DNA from: Cymodocea nodosa
Taxonomy: Eukaryota > Streptophyta > Magnoliopsida > Alismatales > Cymodoceaceae
Length of the DNA: 64,000 nucleotides
Direction of reading: 5' to 3'
Assembly (NCBI GenBank): GCA_036874045.1
Contig: JAZBRI010000011.1
Coordinates: forward strand, 5,084,001 to 5,148,000
Positions within the stretch are counted from its first letter, which is position 1. Every line of letters starts with the position of its first letter. Both the position numbers and the translations under genes were made by a program. Under the pieces are notes generated by a model. It was not told the DNA's origin. It saw nothing but the letters and a program-made list of their open reading frames with translations, and made no database searches. Positions 52,622 to 63,762 of this stretch are shown one piece after another.

Positions 52622-54656
52622 GAGGTTGAGAGCTTAAAACTCTATATTCCATTATTACCACCTAGGCATCATGGTAAAGGACCATCATGACCACAGGTGC
52701 CTTTAACAAGAGAAATTAAGAAAATTTTAGAACCTCTTGAACAACCAGAAATACTGTAGACATATAGTCGGAAAAAGAAATAGACAAGAAAATATTTTGG
52801 ACTAACTACAGGTGTACAAGGAATATTGTAGCAAAAAGAGGAATCATTGAAAAATGGAAAACTATGTTCCATTGCAGAAGCTGGACAAACGTTTGTGTCA
52901 AGAATCCCAGTAGATGTGACAAATATTGGATTACAAGTATACACTCTAAGGTATTGTGTCACGTTAATGCATAATGTATCTTTTAATACAATGGACAGTT
53001 TTTCACATCATACTACAAGCACACATTCTTTTCCTTCGGAAAGAGAACATGTAGGAAATTTTGATGATACATATATAGATGATATCAATTTTGATGATAT
53101 AGACACTGAGTCTATGAATGCTAAAGATATTTCATCTAAAGAGGAATGTACAGATATTCTTCCTCTAACTATATCTCGAATATAAACTTTTGATTTTTGG
53201 TATAGTTGCTTATACTATAGTTTATACATATGGTTATGTTTGTTACAGTATATAATATACTTGTTGATAAATGTATATAATCAACAACATACATAGTTAA
53301 AAATTGAATATCACACTGCCAATGTCTCAAGTATAGAAATTTCAGAAATACAAAATGAATCTATTATAGAACATTCTTTCCTACAGAGACAGTTGTTGTA
53401 TAAATCAATCATAGATATACATGTTGCTGATAGTCAGATTAATACAGAGACTGTTGCTACTGATATGTCTCAAGAAGATCAAACAGAAGAATTTCAGTAG
53501 ATTATTGATATGACAATAATAGATGTTTCAGACATTTATACCAACTTTGATAGAAATTTCACCAGTTCTGAAAGCTCTTAAAATATAGATACTACTGATA
53601 ATATTGAAATTAGTCCTAGATCAGAACATCATGACAGGAAAATACCTAATCCTGAACAGAGTTTAGATGAAAATACATTATTATGGTTCAGAAATAGTTC
53701 CTATTATGACAAATTTCAAACATATAAAACTTTTGCAGTTTTATATTCAAGACCAGTAAATTTGAAGGGATGGCACATATACGAGAAATATTTGAATTTC
53801 AAGGCTTGTTGACTCTACTTCCACAACAGCCAGGCCATCTTATTATACCAGAACTTATCAATTGTTTTTACTCAAACTTAATAGTGGAAGAAGATATTCC
53901 TGTTTCCAATATACAAGACAATGACATATATTTAACTCCAGATTTACCTTATCAAGTACATGGTCTGAAAAATGAAGGACTTAATTTTCAGAAAGAAAAC
54001 AGATTTATCAATTGGGATGAGACATTAAAAGTTTAGCCAAAGATCCAACTGCCAACAAACCATTGAGATTACTAAATGATTTAAATGACCAAGCACGTTT
54101 TATTGCAAAAATATTGCATGCTTCATTGTTTCAGAGGTTTGGTCATGGTGTAAAAGTTGGCAAATGTTGTCTTTATGCTACATATGCAATAATTAACCAT
54201 ATACAAGTGAACTGGTATGATATTTTTATTTCTCATATGTTACATTTGCAGAGTAAATTATTTTATGGTGATAAAATTTTGAGAATTGTGGCAAGTCAAA
54301 CAAATACTACACCTTGGCCATAGAAAAGATTCAAGTCAAGATCTTTCTCTACAAAGGAACTACAAAAATACCAGGAAGCATATACACCTGTAATTCAACA
54401 ACAACAGCAACAAGATCGGCAAATACAGTCACAACAGCAACAATCAACATAATTTTCAGAACAACAGCAATATACAGATACAAATACAGGTATAAATACA
54501 AACATCCATTTTGAATTTTTGCAGCAACCATCACAAGTTTCACAAAATGATTTAGATCAAGCAGTAATTGATTAGATAAATAGAGTAAGTACAGAAATTG
54601 CAAAGCAAATTTCAGATACTCTAATCAGTATTTTTCGAAGACAAAGAGGCTTGTGA
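52622..54656 (+). pseudogene. copia A1 extra 3' ORF, homologous to gypsy ORF-X
   Basis: Longer copy of the ORF seen in B2. N-terminal part (52622-53185): YIPLLPPRHHGKG, LTREIKKILEPLEQPE, IPVDVTNIGLQVYTLRYC and an acidic segment GNFDDTYIDDINFDD. Central part: SPRSEHHDRKIPNPEQ, AVLYSRPVNLKG, then a one-base deletion near 53755 before MAHIREIFEFQGLLTL. Shared domain: LINCFYSNL, YLTPDLPYQVHGLKNEG, LRLLNDLNDQARFIAKIL, CCLYATYAIINHIQVNWY, KLFYGDKILR. C-terminal part: KELQKYQEAY, Gln-rich tracts (QQQQQQD), INRVSTEIAKQI and RRQRGL. Many stops are TAG. Function unknown. Homology to ORF-X is from side-by-side reading of motifs in the same order. Confidence 0.65.
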
Positions 54657-54680
54657 TTATACAAATTATGTATTACAAAT

Positions 54681-56139
54681 TATGGATGGAAAAGTCAAAG
54701 CAAATTGCAGCCAAATAGACTAGACGAATGTTGCATAAGGAATCTAGAAGATATCACATTATAAGTAGTTCATTCATAGTTGAAAGAGAAAGCCAAGAAG
54801 TTCAGTCAGCTCTCAACTAAGTATCTGAAAGGTAGTTTAAAGTAGTAGGAATTCTTTTGGAAAGTTAGAAAGATGACTGTATGGAAAATCAAAAAGTTAA
54901 GACACTAACTATCTGGAAGTTCAAGGAAATCGGAAAGTTGGGAAACCTAACTATCCGAAACTTATGTAGTGAATTTCAAATATCTGAACAGAAGCTTAAA
55001 GGATTTTTCCCACATGTAGAAATCTAGAATAGAAGCTTAAAGGATTTTTCGGAGAGTTAAAAAGCTAACTATCCGAAAAATAAGAAGTTTTGGAAGGTTA
55101 CAGATTTAACTATCCAAAACTTAAGTCACTCTATTATGCACGTGTAGAAATAAGAAGATAGTAGTTGAAAGCTTAAAAGAAAAATCAGAGAGTTATTGTA
55201 GCTAATTATCTGAAAGTCAAGAACTTTTCGATGAGTTAAAGTTACAAGTATCTGAACTCATGACACCTCACGTGTACGACTTAAGATCTCATGTGACAAA
55301 AGGACTTAAGTGGTTTTTCGGTGAGTTACGAACATCCTTCGAAAAGTTACACAAATAACTATCCGAAAGTTTGAGAAAATCAGAAGGTTATCTTGAAACA
55401 TCCTTCGAAATGGTAACTTACCATATTTAGACCTGCAAACTCAATAAGTACAGTAGAATAAATCTGTTGAAGAGAAAATATGATCATTGGACGTTCAAGC
55501 ATAAATACAGACAGATCATGCAATATTCGGTAGAGCTATGAAGTGAGATTACAGATACAATCACATATAGAGATATAGTATACATTATATATCAATTACT
55601 GTTATAGAAGGAAAGCTCAATTCAGATTAACTACTACAAAAAATCGATTGAAAGCTAGATATACAAGAAGATTCCTAAAGCTCTCCATGAATTGAAAGTC
55701 TGATCCAAGAAGGATCATTTGGTTCATGGCTTCTACCTTAAAGCTTCATTCAAGTGGTTGGTCTGAGTTTCGACTTGAAAACTCAAAAGATTGGTTTACT
55801 AAAGTTTATACTTGAAAACTTCTATATGGTTGGTTAGAGCTATGACTAGAAAGCTCAAGTGAATGGTTGGTTCTTGCTTCAACCTAAAAGTAAGTGTTTG
55901 TAAGTGTTAAGACACTTAGTGAAGCCCAAGTGTTCCTTGGGGGTGGACTAGCCAAGTTGGTGAACCACCTAAAACTCCCTTGTGTTTCTTACTTTTATTT
56001 CCATTGTGCATGTTTTGTATATCTATTTAGTACTTGTACAAACTGATTAATCAAATTAGTTAGTAAAGTTAGTAAAAAGTTTTAATTACACACTGATCAC
56101 CATTCACCCCTCCTTTAGTGAAGCCATACGTTCCTAACA
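54681..56139 (+). repeat. C-type copia LTR fragment (C1)
   Basis: Plus-orientated LTR ending GCCATACGTTCCTAACA at 56139. Its 3' part (for example the CTTGGGGGTGGACTAGCC region) matches the reverse strand of the C2 LTR (61993-63500). The 5' start is missing. It is rich in TCGGAAAGTTA and AACTATCCGAAA hairpin units. It is followed not by a PBS but by a gypsy RT fragment, so both ends are recombinant. Confidence 0.75.
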
Positions 56140-56724
56140 AAAATGTCACTTCATGGTTAAACAAGGAATAGTCTTGGGACAGGTTGTTTCAAAGAAAGGG
56201 CTAGAAGTAGATAAAGCTAAAATAGAAGTAATTTCTAATCTATCAAAACCTAAATTAGTAAAAGATATTAGATCATTTCTAGGACATGTAGGATTTTATA
56301 GGAGATTTATTAAAGATTTTAGCAAAATAGCTAGACCTTTAACTAATCTATGAAAAGATGTTCCATTTAACTTTGATAAGAATTGCAAAGAAGCATTTTT
56401 CAAGCTTAAAATTAGCTTAATTTCAACTCCTATAATACAAGCATCTAATTGGAGCAATCCATTTGAATTAATTTGTGATGCATTTGATGTTGCTGTAGGA
56501 GCAGTGTTGGGATAGAAGATAGAAAAATCTCCTAGAGTGATTCATTATGCAAGCAAAACTTTAAATGATGCTTAAGTTAATTAGACAACTACTGAAAAAG
56601 AACTATTAGTTATTGTGTTTGCCTTAGAAAAGTTTAGATCATATTTAATTGGAGCTAAAGTAATAGTATGCATGGATCATTCAACTTTAAAACACCTAAT
56701 AGCAAAGAAAGAGACTAAACCTAG
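56140..56724 (+). pseudogene. pol: gypsy RT/RNase H fragment (G3)
   Basis: Matches Gp 30543-31128: CHFMVKQGIVLGQVVSKKG, SFLGHVGFYRRFIKDFSK, then RNase H Asp in CDAFDVAVGAVLG, Glu in TEKELLVIVFALEKFRSYL and Asp-His in VCMDHSTLKHLI. Here the usual Asp-His is kept where Gp has Asp-Asn. It contains four or more stops (for example TGA ~56352, TAG ~56513, TAA ~56574). It is bounded on both sides by LTR sequences of copia families, so it is a stray piece of a lost element of the Gp family. Confidence 0.9.
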
Positions 56725-58077
56725 TGTAGGATCATATGGCTATACAAGAGGGGGGTGAATTGTGTTTTTCAACATTTTCGATTATAATTGAAACTTCAAA
56801 ACTCAAAAACAAGTTGAGACACTGTTTTCATAAAATCATTTTTATTCAAGGTTTCAATTACAATATACAATTCAATTCTCCTTAGAAATTGTAGATGCAA
56901 TTATATATCAATATCATGTTTCATCTATACAATTTCATAACTGCAAATAGAGAAAACTAATTTGTGGAATTTAAAATATTTCTCTCTATTTGAGATCTTT
57001 CTTCTTCTTCTTTTTCTTCTTCAACAATTCTTCAGTGATGAATATCTTGTCTTTCTCTGCTTCACCGAATTTGCTTTCTCTTGACACTACAGATCTTTAG
57101 TGAGATAAATTTGACCTTTTCTACTTTACTGAATTTTCTTCCATCTAAGAGCTTTTCCCTGAAGAGATGTTTTTGATCCCTGAAAATATTTTTCGTTTGA
57201 TGTGTAGGGATAATTGATCAACAAGAATTCTATGCCTTTTATACTGTATCTTCATTTCATGCATATCCTCCACGTTTAATCACTACCAGTTTTCCACTTC
57301 TTCACATTTTCTTTTTCCTTCATCGAAATACACACGTTCTGACACACGTTTACATTTCGAATTTTCTTTAATCATCAATCCTAGATCTCTGAAAAATTTC
57401 CTGCAAAATAAACTTTCTTGTCCAAACTTTTTCATCAAGTGTAATAAGAAGTCGTTACTTTAATGTTAACTAAACGAGTAACACAAGTAGATATATAACT
57501 TAACGTTTCTAACTTAATGAGTTCCTCATATGCCAACTCATGTGACAAGTACTGTAGCTAACTCAATGAACTAAGTTCGTGGTGTTACGCTAACTCAATG
57601 AACCAACTCCGTAGTGTTACAATAACTCAATGAACTAGTAATAAACAAATGTTTTTATAATAAAATTTTTACCACGTGCAATAATAACAACTTAAGTTTA
57701 TAACGCTAACCTAACATGTTGCCTTAGTGTTCAATATAGCAACTCAACGCGTGTAGTTATGTTAACTTAACGAGTTAAACATGTGCACCTCACGTGATAC
57801 AATATAACATTCGTAACTTTTAATTTCACCACGTGTACAACATTAACTTAATGAGTTCGTTTCTTCTTTTACTCACTAACTTAATGAGTTCTCACGTGAC
57901 CTATTTTAACCTTTAAGCCTCTAACTTAACAAGTTCTTACGTGACCTCTATACAAATAACACTCTAACTTAATGAGTTGTCTAAACGTGCATTGTTCATG
58001 ATATAGAAAATATAACTTTAAAACATATCATGTTTTTCAATAAAAACACACATTAATATAACGTTTAGTTAAATGAG
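56725..58077 (-). repeat. Family-B copia LTR fragment, start missing
   Basis: On the plus strand it opens TGTAGGATCATATGG, the reverse of the B LTR end, and follows the B1 LTR until TTTAGTTAAATGAG, about 185 bp short of the LTR start. There the A2 LTR begins. TATA box at 57235-57243 (minus). Confidence 0.88.
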
Positions 58078-59251
58078 TGTTAGGTATTTAATTTTGATGA
58101 TATATGCTTTATTAACGTTTTAAAAAAAGTCTACATAATATTCTCTAAGTATATTTCTCTAAGTATAATAGTTAATAGATTATCGGAAAGTTTCATTTTT
58201 ATGTCGGATAAATTAAAGATTTCCGAAGAGTTAGATTTGCAATAGTTAAACTTTCGGATAATTAACATCTCATTTTTGTCGAATACTTTATGTTAAAAAC
58301 TTGTATAGTTAAGTTATCTGCACGTGTGTTTTTAATGTTTTAAGTTGTCACATGTTTTCCATGTGCGTTCAGTAATGAAAAATCGAATAGTTAGATAACT
58401 GTTTGAGTTTTTATACACATGGATGGATAATTGTTCGAGTTTTATAAAAGGACTAACGAACAGATAAGTTTCTTTGTTTATTCACATGTTTTGTTGGTGC
58501 AAAAACTCGAAGAGTTAAAGGATAAGTGTTTGAGTTTTTACAAGACTTAAAGGATAAATGTTCAACTAAATCGAAGACTTAGAAGATATTCTACAAGACT
58601 CTAGGAAGATAAAGTTTCGATGTATCTACGAGTGGAGATCGTGGAAACTCAAAAAGATAGTAATTTAGATTAAAGAGAAAATTAGTCGTGGATTGTGCAT
58701 TATGGATCAAGTGGATGAACATGCTGAACGTGAAAGACAACAGAGTTCGACTACTAATAGAGAGTACGAGCTACATTACAACAAAGGATCCCAATCTCAA
58801 AAACCAAGTCTGAATATTCAATCTAGATCCCTAATTGAAAAGATAAGTTTGAATATTCATATTCTCCAACATTAGAAGAAGTTCGAAATTCCAAGCAATT
58901 TCAAAAAAGGAGCTGCAAACGTAAGAATTTTGGAAATTCGACAACTAGAGAAGAAGAGATACAGAAGTTGAGCAAAGAGAAAGAAAGAAGCTGTGTGCAT
59001 AAAGATCAGGTTTTATACAATTCAAAATTAGTTTTGAATAAGAGCTTTGTTTTTCTATTTGAATTGTATATTGAACATTTCAATATCAAAACCGTCAAGA
59101 AGGAAATTGAGCTGAAAAGATATTGTAAATTCTGTCTTTAAATAAAAGAATAGAATTTCATTTACGAGTGTTTTGTGCTCTTGTTTTATCTGCTGGTATT
59201 TAATTACTAAAGACACAATTCACCCCCTCTTGTGATACAGATGATCCTACA
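58078..59251 (+). repeat. 5' LTR of copia A2 (family A)
   Basis: TGTTAGGTATTTAATTTTG... to ...GATGATCCTACA, 1174 bp, with a TATA box at 58443-58451 and a CACGTG near 58321. It is followed by the PBS and homologous to 16224-17470. Confidence 0.93.
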
Positions 59252-59253
59252 AC

Positions 59254-59265
59254 TGGTATTAAAGC
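59254..59265 (+). other. PBS of copia A2
   Basis: TGGTATTAAAGC, a mutated form of the tRNA-iMet PBS TGGTATCAGAGC, 2 nt after the LTR end. Confidence 0.8.
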
Positions 59266-59358
59266 TTTCAGCCTTCATTATTATCATAATTAAAAGCCTT
59301 CATTTCTCTATTTAGGAATCAATTTTTCTTGTCATTTACTTCGGATCATCTGTTTAAA

Positions 59359-61379
59359 ATAAATAATTCTGAAATCTTAGTTATGACTGAAGGACAGACC
59401 ACTAATCATCCTCCTATGTTCGAAGGTAGCAATTATGACTACTGGAAATATAGGATGAAAGTATTCTTTCAGTCAATCGATTTCAAATTATGGCATATAA
59501 TTAGCAATCCTATAGTGTTAGTTACGACTCCATATGATACTTGGACTTTTGATGAAAAGGAGCGAATGACACTGAATGCTAAAGGTTTAAACATCTTGTT
59601 TTGTGCTTTATCTCATGATTAATTTAATAAAGTTTCTGCATATCAAACTACGTATGAGATATGACATGGATTAGAAGTTGCCAACGAAGGTACTAATCAG
59701 GTCAAGGAATCTAAGATCAATATGTTAGTACATAAATATGAGCTTTTTAAAATGCACGAAAATGAATGTATCTCTGATATGTTTTCCTGTTTTCTTGAGA
59801 TTGTAAATTCATTAAAATCTTTAGGCAAGAAATTCGAGGAAAAAGACTTGGTAAGAAAGATCCTTAGATCTTTAACTAAAATTTGGGCTCAAAAGACAAC
59901 ATCTATTGAAGAGTCCAAAGACTTAAATACATATACTCTCAATGATCTCATAGGAAATCTGACAGCCTATGAAGTACAACATTAAGATCCAAAAGGGAAA
60001 AATCTTAGAAGGGATCTAGCTTTTGAGGCTGATAAAGTCTTAGAAGTCACTAGTGATTCTAACGATGATTTACTGTTGTTGACTAGAAAATTTAGAAATC
60101 TGTTGAAGAAACATAGGAACTTCAGGTCAGCAAAGACATCTGGAGATATGGAGAAGAAGTCATTCACGAAAGACAAAAGCATATGTTATAAGTGCAACAG
60201 GTTGGGTCACTTTTAAACTAATTGTCCTCTCAACAAAGATAAGAAGAATTCGAGGAGGAATTTCAGAAAGAGAAGGGCGCTTAAAGTGAATGGGATGACT
60301 CTTCCACTTCACAAAGTGAAGAGACAAAGGATTCAACATCAAACAACGAATCCTCATCAACATCAAATTCAGAAGAAAATCTGGCAAATGTATGCTTTAT
60401 GGAAAAATCTAGTGAGGTATCCTTTGATTAAAATGCTAATTTTGATAGTTTTGATGGATTACTTGCTGAATACAATAGATTGGCCAGAAAATATAAGAAA
60501 GTTAAAATAGAAAGAAAGGACACTAAGAAAATGCAAGATGAATCTGAAAATAAGATTGATTTTCTGAACTCTACGTTGAATAAATTTAAAGAAGAAAATC
60601 AAAGGCATGCATAGGAAATTTTAAAGTTCATTGCTATACAAAGAAAATTGCATGTTGATTGTGAAAATTTAATTGCTGATAAGAAGAAAATGATCTGTGA
60701 AATTGAAAAATTGGAACTGACTATTATTGATTTAAATTCAGAAATTGATGTGTTAAAGATTAAAGTATGCGATCAAAAGGCTATATTAAGTAAATGGAAT
60801 AATAGTAAAACTATAACAAATGAACTTAGTAGTAAAATATCAAATATAGAAAAACATGGCATTGGTTTACACGATGCATCTTTTGAAAATTATATATTGC
60901 ATGATGGTACTGCTAAAAATAATGTCTTTATTTCCAATACTAAGAATAGTAAGAGAAAAACTATTCCATGTGTAATTAAAAAGGGAGAAAAATATGTGCA
61001 AGTTGATAAAATACAGCATATAAATGATAGCACACGATGCAAGAATGTCAAAAGAAATTTTCAGAAAAATCAAGCTAAGACATTTGAGAATTTTAATATT
61101 CTTGATCAATTTTCTTCATATTTAAAGAATATCGGATATTGGAAATCAAGTAATGTTAGAAATGAAAATTTCAACTCTAGTTTACATAGAGATAAATGTT
61201 CTGATAATTATAACACTAAGAGAAAGAAACGCAAGAATAATTATCAGAAAATAGATAAGTTGAAGTTTAAAAATATGGATTATTTTGATATGAGTCTCTC
61301 TAAAATTCTTGGACCCACTCAAAAATGGGTTCCAAGAGATAAAATCTCTTTTTCACTGTTTTGTAGGTACACAAATCAA
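59359..61379 (+). pseudogene. gag: copia A2 gag with coiled coil (broken)
   Basis: Same layout as A1. The ATG used in A1 is ATA here (59359), and the first Met is within VMTEGQTTNHPP. UBN2 region: GSNYDYWKYRMKVFFQSID and LNAKGLNILFCALSHD. The zinc knuckle is better kept than in A1 (CYKCNRLGHF at about 60184-60213) but is followed by TAA, where A1 has CAA. The coiled coil runs at 60430-60800, with linker GLHDASFENYILHDGT and end TQKWVPRDKISF. Stops at 59620 (CAA in A1), 59662 (TGG in A1), ~60216, ~60427 and ~60613 are C-to-T or G-to-A changes relative to A1. There is a small deletion near 60255-60290. Confidence 0.9.
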
Positions 61380-61992
61380 AATGGATAATAGACACTAGAG
61401 CATCTAGTCACACAGTTGGAGATATACGATTACTTACAAAAATAACAAAGACCAAGAATGGACAAGTTACCTTTGGAAATAAAAGCAAAACAAATATCCT
61501 TGGGTCTGGCAAGGTTCAGGTAACTGAGAAATGCTTTATAAATGATGTCTTATTAGTGGAAAACTTAGGTTTTAATTTATTGAGTGTTCCTATTTTAATG
61601 AAGATTTACACAGTAATTTTTGAAAAAGATTCCTGTAAAATTATGGACATGTCTATAAACGAAATTTTATTCACTACATACAAGAAATGATCTGTTTGTA
61701 TTCTAAATTTGCCTTCTGATATTATTAAAGACAATGCTTTCTTAATTACAAAATCGGATGAAGTCATTTTATGGCATAAAAGGCTAGGACACTCAAACTT
61801 AAAATTATTACAAAAGCTGTCTAAAAAGAATCTAGTTAGAGGTTTACCTAGTATTAAGTACTCGAAAGAGTTTATGTGTGATGCATGTCAACTAGGTAAA
61901 TTACATAAAACATCCTTTAAAAGCTTAAATGAAATAACAAGCAAAAGAGTATTAGAACTAGTGCATATGGATTTATTTGGACCTACTAGAAC
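61380..61992 (+). pseudogene. pol: copia A2 protease and start of integrase
   Basis: WIIDTRASSHTVG is the protease signature, again with Arg in place of the active-site Gly. GQVTFGNKSKTNILGSGKVQ, NLGFNLLSVPILMKI, TGA ~61687, then the integrase zinc region WHKRLGHSNLKLLQKL and CDACQLGKLHKTSF, ending LVHMDLFGPTR where LTR C2 interrupts. The A1 copy continues past this point at 50880. Confidence 0.9.
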
Positions 61993-63500
61993 TGTTTGGA
62001 CCTTAAGGCTTACCAAAGGGGGGGTGAATGTTAATAATTCATTTCTTAACCTTTTAGAAGTAGTTTAATGTAAAGACATAGCAAGCACATAATAAAAGAA
62101 TTCACACAGAGATTTTAGGTGGTTTACCACTAACGGCTAGTCCACCCCCAAGGGATACTTGGGCTTCACTAAACTCTTGCAAACTTACAATCACTTGCTT
62201 TAAGGTTTAAGCAAGAATCAACCAACCATTCACTTGAGCTTCCTTGTCGAAGCTTCAATCAATCCTTTCTTTGAAGTTTTGATCCGTGTACTTCAGTAAA
62301 CACTAGCTTGTGAGCAACAGAGTTGAGTGCGTGATGAGCTTCTGAAATTCAGTCTGTAAACATTGAAGATGATTTGATCTCTAAAGCTTTTCTTCTGTTA
62401 AGCTTGGTGTAAGTATGTATATGAGTAAAAGCTATCTAAATCCGTTGTCTGTATCTTGTATATATACCAAACATGTGTAACGATCATATTTTCTTCCAAC
62501 GGATGTATTCTATTGTACTTGATTAGACTTAAGTCCCAAATATGGTAAGTTACCGTTTAAAAGTTATTTCAAGATGTCCTTCCGATTTTCTTAACCTTTC
62601 GGATAGTTAGCTATGTAACTCTCCGAAGAATATCTGTAACTCACCGAAGGATCACTTAAACCTTTCTGCCATGTAGGATTCCAGAATATATACTGCGAGC
62701 TGTCATTCAATCGGATACTTATAATTGTAACTTACCGAACAGTTATTTAACTATCGGATAGTTGGCTACAGTAACCCTTCGTTAACTTTCCGATTGCTTT
62801 AATTTAGCACGTGCATAAAAGACTGACTTAAGTTTCAGATGGTTATCCCTGTAACTCACCGAAACGCTTCATGATTTTAGATAGTTATTTGTATAACTCT
62901 CCGAAATCCTATATGAACTTCTGTCTGGAATTCTACATGTGGGGAATTCAGTGACTTAAGTTTCGAATAGTTAAACTGTAACTCACCGAAAATCTCTTCG
63001 AGATTTCGGATAGTTATCTATCTCTCCGATTTTTCCTTTTAAGCTTTTGACTGCCGGCTTCTCCATTCTACATGTGCGTAATAAGATGACTTAAGTTCCA
63101 AAAAGTTATACCTGTAACTCTCTAAAAAACTCGAATAGTTATCTAACTCTCCAAAAAGAAAACTCGGATAGTTATCTAACTTTCCGAAAAGTCCTTTAAG
63201 CTTCCATTCTATATTTCTGCACGTGATTAATTGAATGACTTAACTTTCAGATTGTTATACTTGTAACTCTTCGAAAAGTCCTTTAAGCTTCTAGATAGTT
63301 AACTCCTTAACTTTTCGATCATTCAATCCTTTCTTAACTGTCCGATTTTCTATAGCAGCACATTCTGAGATTTATTGCAACCTGTTTGCTACTTCGATTT
63401 GTTTGCCTTCTGATCTTTTTGCTGTACTAACTAAACTTGATAAATACAATTCAAAACCTTACATTGATTTTTGCATTATCAAAATCTAGAGGTCCTTTCA
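61993..63500 (-). repeat. 3' LTR of copia C2
   Basis: On the plus strand TGTTTGGACCTTAAGG... to ...GAGGTCCTTTCA, 1508 bp. The right end is fixed by the adjacent polypurine tract. It is rich in TCGGATAGTTA/TAACTCTCCGAA hairpin units (62580-63340). The TATATATAC run near 62457 on the minus strand could be its TATA box. Confidence 0.9.
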
Positions 63501-63620
63501 ATCTCCCCCTTTTTGATAATGGCAAAAGCCTTACAATGTATTACATGTATTTCTCTCCCTATATATCTATACAAGAAAAACACACGAGTAATACAGAGAT
63601 ATTTCTCCCCCTTTTTTGCC
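63501..63620 (-). other. Polypurine tracts of copia C2
   Basis: On the minus strand AAAAAGGGGGAGAT at 63501-63514, adjacent to the LTR, and AAAAAAGGGGGAGAAAT at 63603-63619. Repeated PPTs again fit a Sirevirus. Confidence 0.85.
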
Positions 63621-63762
63621 AATTGTCAAAAAGAAGTGAGAAGTCAGATACTGAGTTGGTGGAGCAATTATAGCTGAGTATCAAAATGTCTAAGTTGCTG
63701 TAAAATAGAGATGTTAGTAGAACAAGCTCCTAGTTGTGAGCTTGGAGAGTAGAGATATGAAA

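Larger units (their letters stand above)
47658..54680 (+). mobile_element. Sirevirus-like copia element A1 (defective)
   Basis: LTR fragment, PBS, gag, protease, integrase, partial RT, then the extra 3' ORF. RNase H and the end of RT are deleted at about 52620. The 3' end is cut by a C-type LTR at 54681, before the polypurine tract. Closely related to A2 (58078-61992). Confidence 0.88.
58078..61992 (+). mobile_element. Sirevirus-like copia element A2, 3' part cut by C2
   Basis: Complete 5' LTR, PBS, gag, protease and the beginning of integrase. It then ends inside DLFGPTR at the edge of the minus-strand C2 LTR (61993). The rest may lie beyond the right edge of the window on the other side of C2. 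Confidence 0.9.
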
